From Phycisphaerales bacterium (GTDB lineage Bacteria > Planctomycetota > Phycisphaerae > Sedimentisphaerales > Anaerobacaceae): a DNA stretch of 8,171 nucleotides. The stretch is taken from NCBI GenBank assembly GCA_011057845.1, contig DSDB01000606.1, forward strand, positions 1 to 8,171, in the 5' to 3' direction. The notes beneath the pieces were generated by a model. That model saw only the letters and a program-made list of their open reading frames with translations. It was not told where the DNA came from and made no database searches. Positions within the stretch are counted from its first letter, which is position 1; every line of letters starts with the position of its first letter. The position numbers were made by a program, and so were the translations under genes. Positions 5,694 to 8,171 of the stretch are shown one piece after another.

Positions 5694-6486
5694 GCGAAGG
5701 AAGCCATTCAGAGTCAGTAGGCGAATGTTGTTCGTCTGGTTGCTGCTGGCGGGATTCATATTCCTCTTTGCGCCGCAGGGGATCACGAACAAGGTGCATC
5801 TTGCGTTCGCCCGGACGTTTGAGTGGCCGCTGAGCCTGGGCCGAATGGTGTATTTGGGTTCCGGCACAACCCGGGCGCTGCCGGACGCGGTCTCGCAGCA
5901 GAAGTACAATCAACTGTACAACCACCTGCTGAATGTGACGGCCCAGCGGAACCAGGCGCAACGCCAGGTGGAGTACCTGGCGCGGCTTCGGTCGGCGCCG
6001 GCGTGGGAACGGATGGCGTTCCTGCCGGCGGAGGTGATTACCCTATCGGTGGGGGCACAGGACGAGTTGTTCATCAACCGCGGCACCGAGGACGGCGTCG
6101 TCAAGGGCCAGTTTGTGCTGGGTGATAACAGCGTTGTGGGAGTCATCTCCGACGCTGCGCTGAGGACGGCGCAGGTGCGGTTGCTGACGGACCCGGGCTC
6201 GACGGTGGCGGCGCGGCCGCTCGGGGTTGATACGGGCCGCCTCATGCAGGGGCTCGGCGGAGGTCGGGCGACTATCCGGTTAATGAAAGAGAAGGTCGAA
6301 CCGGGGAACCGGATCATGGCATGCGCCAAGCCCGGGTTTCTCGACTGCGACATGGTGGCCGGGGTGGTAACGGCATGCGAGCGAAATGCGACCAGCCCGT
6401 TGCTTTGGGATATTACCGTCGCGCCGGCCTGCGACATGAACAAGCTGGGGGGTGTCGCGATTATCGTCATGGGCGCTCCGAAGTAG
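5692..6486 (+). CDS. mreC: Cell-shape-determining protein MreC
   Basis: MreC is a bitopic inner-membrane protein whose periplasmic part contacts PBP2 and other elongasome proteins. This 264-aa product has a basic N-terminus (RRKPFRVSRR), one TM at about 12-28, a short helical coiled coil (about 65-100) and a two-part beta domain (about 112-262). Family motifs include LFINRGTEDGVVKGQFVLGDNSVVGVI (in parts, 126-152), VRLLTDPGSTVAARP and VEPGNRIM. The usual GDxVVTSG glycine-rich motif near the C-terminus is not conserved (GNRIMACAKPG), and this region carries four cysteines, C211, C219, C229 and C247. An in-frame TGA at 5677 makes ATG 5692 the first possible start. Its place after mreB and before mreD makes the call firm despite the divergent C-terminus. 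Confidence 0.92.
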   Translation: MRRKPFRVSRRMLFVWLLLAGFIFLFAPQGITNKVHLAFARTFEWPLSLGRMVYLGSGTTRALPDAVSQQKYNQLYNHLLNVTAQRNQAQRQVEYLARLRSAPAWERMAFLPAEVITLSVGAQDELFINRGTEDGVVKGQFVLGDNSVVGVISDAALRTAQVRLLTDPGSTVAARPLGVDTGRLMQGLGGGRATIRLMKEKVEPGNRIMACAKPGFLDCDMVAGVVTACERNATSPLLWDITVAPACDMNKLGGVAIIVMGAPK

Positions 6487-6504
6487 ACAAGCGGGCGTTA
6501 AGCA

Positions 6505-6517
6505 CCCCGGATCGGGG
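6505..6517 (+). repeat. GC hairpin in the mreC-mreD gap
   Basis: CCCCG and CGGGG form a perfect 5-bp GC stem with a GAT loop in the 49-nt gap, 18 nt before the mreD ATG. No T-run follows. It may influence ribosome access or mRNA stability between the two genes. Confidence 0.35.
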
Positions 6518-6535
6518 CGATGGCGTGGATGGATC

Positions 6536-7030
6536 ATGCACTGGGTTCGATTTGTCATACTCCTGTTGGTTGCGGCGATGCTGCAGGCCGGATTTGTCGG
6601 CACGTTTGCCGTCGGACAAAACGTGGTGCCGGACTTGTTTCTCATCATGGTGGTTTTTTTTGCGGTCTACTGCGACCCCTATGATGCGGTCATCATCAGC
6701 TTCGCCGTGGGGTTCGCCGCGGATATTGCGGGTTCGACGATCGGGCCGCACATGATCAGCTTCGGCGTGGTCGGGACGGTCTTGTCGGACCTGAATCGGT
6801 TTATGGCGCTGCGCAAGATGTCCTATCAGGCGGTGGCGATCTTCCTGACGGGGACTCTGGCAAGCATCCTGACGCATCTGCTGGCGGGTCTTCAGGGGCA
6901 GCAGAGTCTGGGTGGTCCTCAGACCTCGGTGTTGTGGGGGCCTCTCTACTCGGCAATCATCGGGCCGTTTCTGTTTCTGCCGGCGGCATGGTGGATGCGG
7001 ATCCGGCTCTTTCGACCGGCGCGGTACTGA
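6536..7030 (+). CDS. mreD: Rod-shape-determining membrane protein MreD
   Basis: MreD is a small polytopic inner-membrane protein that works with MreC in the elongasome. The 164-aa product is strongly hydrophobic with about five or six TM segments (roughly 4-24, 30-46, 50-70, 74-90, 99-120, 137-155), close to the 162 aa of E. coli MreD. Family-like features are PDLFLIMVVFFAV, where the Pro-Asp precedes the second TM, and GFAADIAGSTIGPHMISF, matching the conserved G..xD....G region. The frame is open upstream into mreC, but ATG 6536 gives a normal N-terminus (MHWVRFVILLL) and starts 49 nt after mreC. No convincing Shine-Dalgarno is present, only GGATGG very close to the start. Sequence alone is weakly diagnostic for MreD; gene order makes it secure. 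Confidence 0.9.
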   Translation: MHWVRFVILLLVAAMLQAGFVGTFAVGQNVVPDLFLIMVVFFAVYCDPYDAVIISFAVGFAADIAGSTIGPHMISFGVVGTVLSDLNRFMALRKMSYQAVAIFLTGTLASILTHLLAGLQGQQSLGGPQTSVLWGPLYSAIIGPFLFLPAAWWMRIRLFRPARY

Positions 7031-7032
7031 CC

Positions 7033-7045
7033 GCGGCATATCCGC
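7033..7045 (+). promoter_or_regulatory. Small hairpin abutting the PBP2 start codon
   Basis: GCGG and CCGC can pair across a CATAT loop, ending at the base before ATG 7046. It occupies the place where a Shine-Dalgarno would be, and none is seen. The 4-bp stem is weak, and translation may instead be coupled to mreD, whose stop is 15 nt upstream. Confidence 0.25.
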
Positions 7046-8171
7046 ATGTTCGAGAAACGTCTGAGAATATTCATCGGCCTGAGCCTGCTGATGCTGGCGG
7101 TCTGCGTCGGACGCCTGGCGCAGATGCAGTTTGTCAACCGGTCGGCGGTGGAGCGGGCTATCCGGACTCTCAAGGACGAATGGTCCAGGTCCAGCCAGTT
7201 CACCACGGTTCGCGGCAAGATTCTCGACCGTAAGGGCCGGGTGCTGGCGCTCGACGAGCCCCGGTTCTACCTGCACATCAGTTACCGGCTGAGTTCGATT
7301 CTGGATGAGAGGGTGCGGCGGGCGGCACGGGAAGCGACCAACCCCGCGAAGGACGAGACCCCGGAGGCATTGCAGAGCCGTCTGGACGAAGTCAACATCG
7401 TGTTGGACAAGTGTACGGCGTTCAACATGAGCCGCGCGGACATGGAGAAGCGACTGGGCGAGTTGAACGACCGGATGTGGAATCTGCGCAGCTTCGTGGC
7501 CTGGGTCCGCGGCGAGCCGGATCCGAATCTGCTGACCGAATATGGCGGACGGGTGAACAGTATCCCTCTCTCCCGGGCTATGGAAGACTTCGCCGGGCGG
7601 TTCTCCGACGAATCGCAACGGCTCCAGGCGGTTCGTGCGATCGATGACCTGCGGGAGTTGAATGCGAGCATCGCCCTTCTGGAGTTATATGAAGACGACG
7701 ATGTGTTCGCGGCGCAGGTGGAGTTTCTTGGAGTATCGGGGGTGGAGATACTCCCGCAGGCCGACCGCAACTACCCTTACGGTCCTGTGGCGTGCCATGT
7801 TATCGGATGGGTGGGCCCGGCAAAGAATCCGGCGTACAGGGAGTTGTTCGCCGACGAACCGTTGGCCAGCTACCTGGAAGACGATGTTTGCGGGCGCGAC
7901 GGAACAGAGTACGTCTGTGAGGCAATTCTGCGAGGACGGCGCGGCGGCGTAACGTATGATATCGACAAGAACGTCATCAGCCGCACGCCGCCGCAGTTCG
8001 GCGGAGACGTCGGCCTGACGCTGGACATTGAATTACAGAAGACCATCGAGGAGATGCTGGTCGATCCGAATGTGAACCCCCTGTCGAAGAACGACAGCGC
8101 CGCCGTGGTGCTGGACGTTCCGACAGGCGATGTCCTGGTGCTCGCCTCACAGCCGCGATTCGACCTCAACC
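7046..8171 (+). CDS. mrdA: Penicillin-binding protein 2 (class B transpeptidase), N-terminal part
   Basis: The frame is open to the end of the window (375 codons), so the C-terminal part is missing. PBP2 is the elongasome transpeptidase that crosslinks side-wall peptidoglycan. After a basic N-terminus there is one TM at about 8-25, then the pedestal signature VRGKILDRKGRVLA (55-68), DRNYPYGPVACHVIGWVG (from 240), CGRDGTEYVCEAILRGRRGG (282-301), VGLTLDIELQ and VVLDVPTGDVLVLAS (354-368), which begins the transpeptidase domain. The catalytic SxxK, SxN and KTG motifs should lie beyond the window, so activity cannot be judged. Residues about 85-215 make a charged helical region; the stretch from RGKILDR to YPYG is about 100 residues longer than I recall for E. 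coli PBP2. FtsI is the other family member with this N-terminus, but the mreBCD context favours PBP2. ATG 7046 follows an in-frame TGA and lacks a Shine-Dalgarno. Confidence 0.9.
   Translation, partial: MFEKRLRIFIGLSLLMLAVCVGRLAQMQFVNRSAVERAIRTLKDEWSRSSQFTTVRGKILDRKGRVLALDEPRFYLHISYRLSSILDERVRRAAREATNPAKDETPEALQSRLDEVNIVLDKCTAFNMSRADMEKRLGELNDRMWNLRSFVAWVRGEPDPNLLTEYGGRVNSIPLSRAMEDFAGRFSDESQRLQAVRAIDDLRELNASIALLELYEDDDVFAAQVEFLGVSGVEILPQADRNYPYGPVACHVIGWVGPAKNPAYRELFADEPLASYLEDDVCGRDGTEYVCEAILRGRRGGVTYDIDKNVISRTPPQFGGDVGLTLDIELQKTIEEMLVDPNVNPLSKNDSAAVVLDVPTGDVLVLASQPRFDLN

Noticed and set aside
6452..6535. Upstream in-frame extension of mreD into the mreC end
   Set aside because: The added residues are Arg/Ser/Gly-rich with no Shine-Dalgarno; ATG 6536 gives a normal MreD length and N-terminus.
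6467..7618. Long open frame (383 codons) on the - strand opposite mreD and the PBP2 gene
   Set aside because: Low-complexity Arg/His/Gln/Pro composition, no motifs, and it spans two real genes and their junction.
1..8171. CRISPR arrays, tRNA or rRNA genes, insertion sequences, attachment sites
   Set aside because: I read both strands for regular repeats, cloverleaf-like folds, transposase motifs and terminal repeats and saw none; the window looks like ordinary core chromosome.

Overview
The window is a GC-rich bacterial chromosomal segment in which every supported gene lies on the + strand. The cell is Gram-negative in type, because it carries an apolipoprotein N-acyltransferase (lnt). It also carries a rod-shape cell-wall elongation cluster: mreB, mreC, mreD and a class B penicillin-binding protein of the PBP2 type. 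TTG and GTG starts, a HEAT-repeat lipoprotein, and lineage-specific TM/coiled-coil proteins beside mreB suggest a planctomycete, perhaps Phycisphaerae. That placement is a tentative impression from gene content and style; no marker gene for taxonomy is present.

Layout. Positions 1-290 hold the 3' end of an unrecognised gene. It is followed 12 nt later by lnt (303-2054), which overlaps by 4 nt (ATGA) with a HEAT-repeat lipoprotein gene (2051-3151). These three look like one transcription unit, ending near a modest GC hairpin. Positions 3152-3407 are the only long non-coding gap. It holds an inverted repeat, a near-consensus sigma-70 promoter (TTGACT, 17 bp, TAGAAT) and a leader of about 150 nt with a terminator-like hairpin.

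The second unit starts there: a 291-aa membrane-anchored coiled-coil protein with a C-terminal beta-rich domain (3408-4283), a 55-aa single-TM small protein (4338-4505), mreB (4570-5625), mreC (5692-6486), mreD (6536-7030) and the PBP2 gene (7046 to beyond the window end). No promoter or terminator stands out inside this unit, so it is read as one operon.

How they fit together. MreB filaments under the inner membrane, MreC and MreD in the membrane, and the PBP2 transpeptidase form the core of the elongasome, which inserts peptidoglycan along the side wall. The two genes between the promoter and mreB are the most novel content. The coiled-coil protein copies the MreC plan (short cytoplasmic tail, TM, coiled coil, beta domain), and the 55-aa protein is a compact membrane peptide. 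By position they are candidate lineage-specific elongasome partners. Translation signals differ along the operon: the coiled-coil gene and mreB have an AAAGGAG Shine-Dalgarno exactly 6 nt before non-ATG starts, whereas mreC, mreD and the PBP2 gene start at ATG with distant, weak or absent Shine-Dalgarno and small hairpins at the start.
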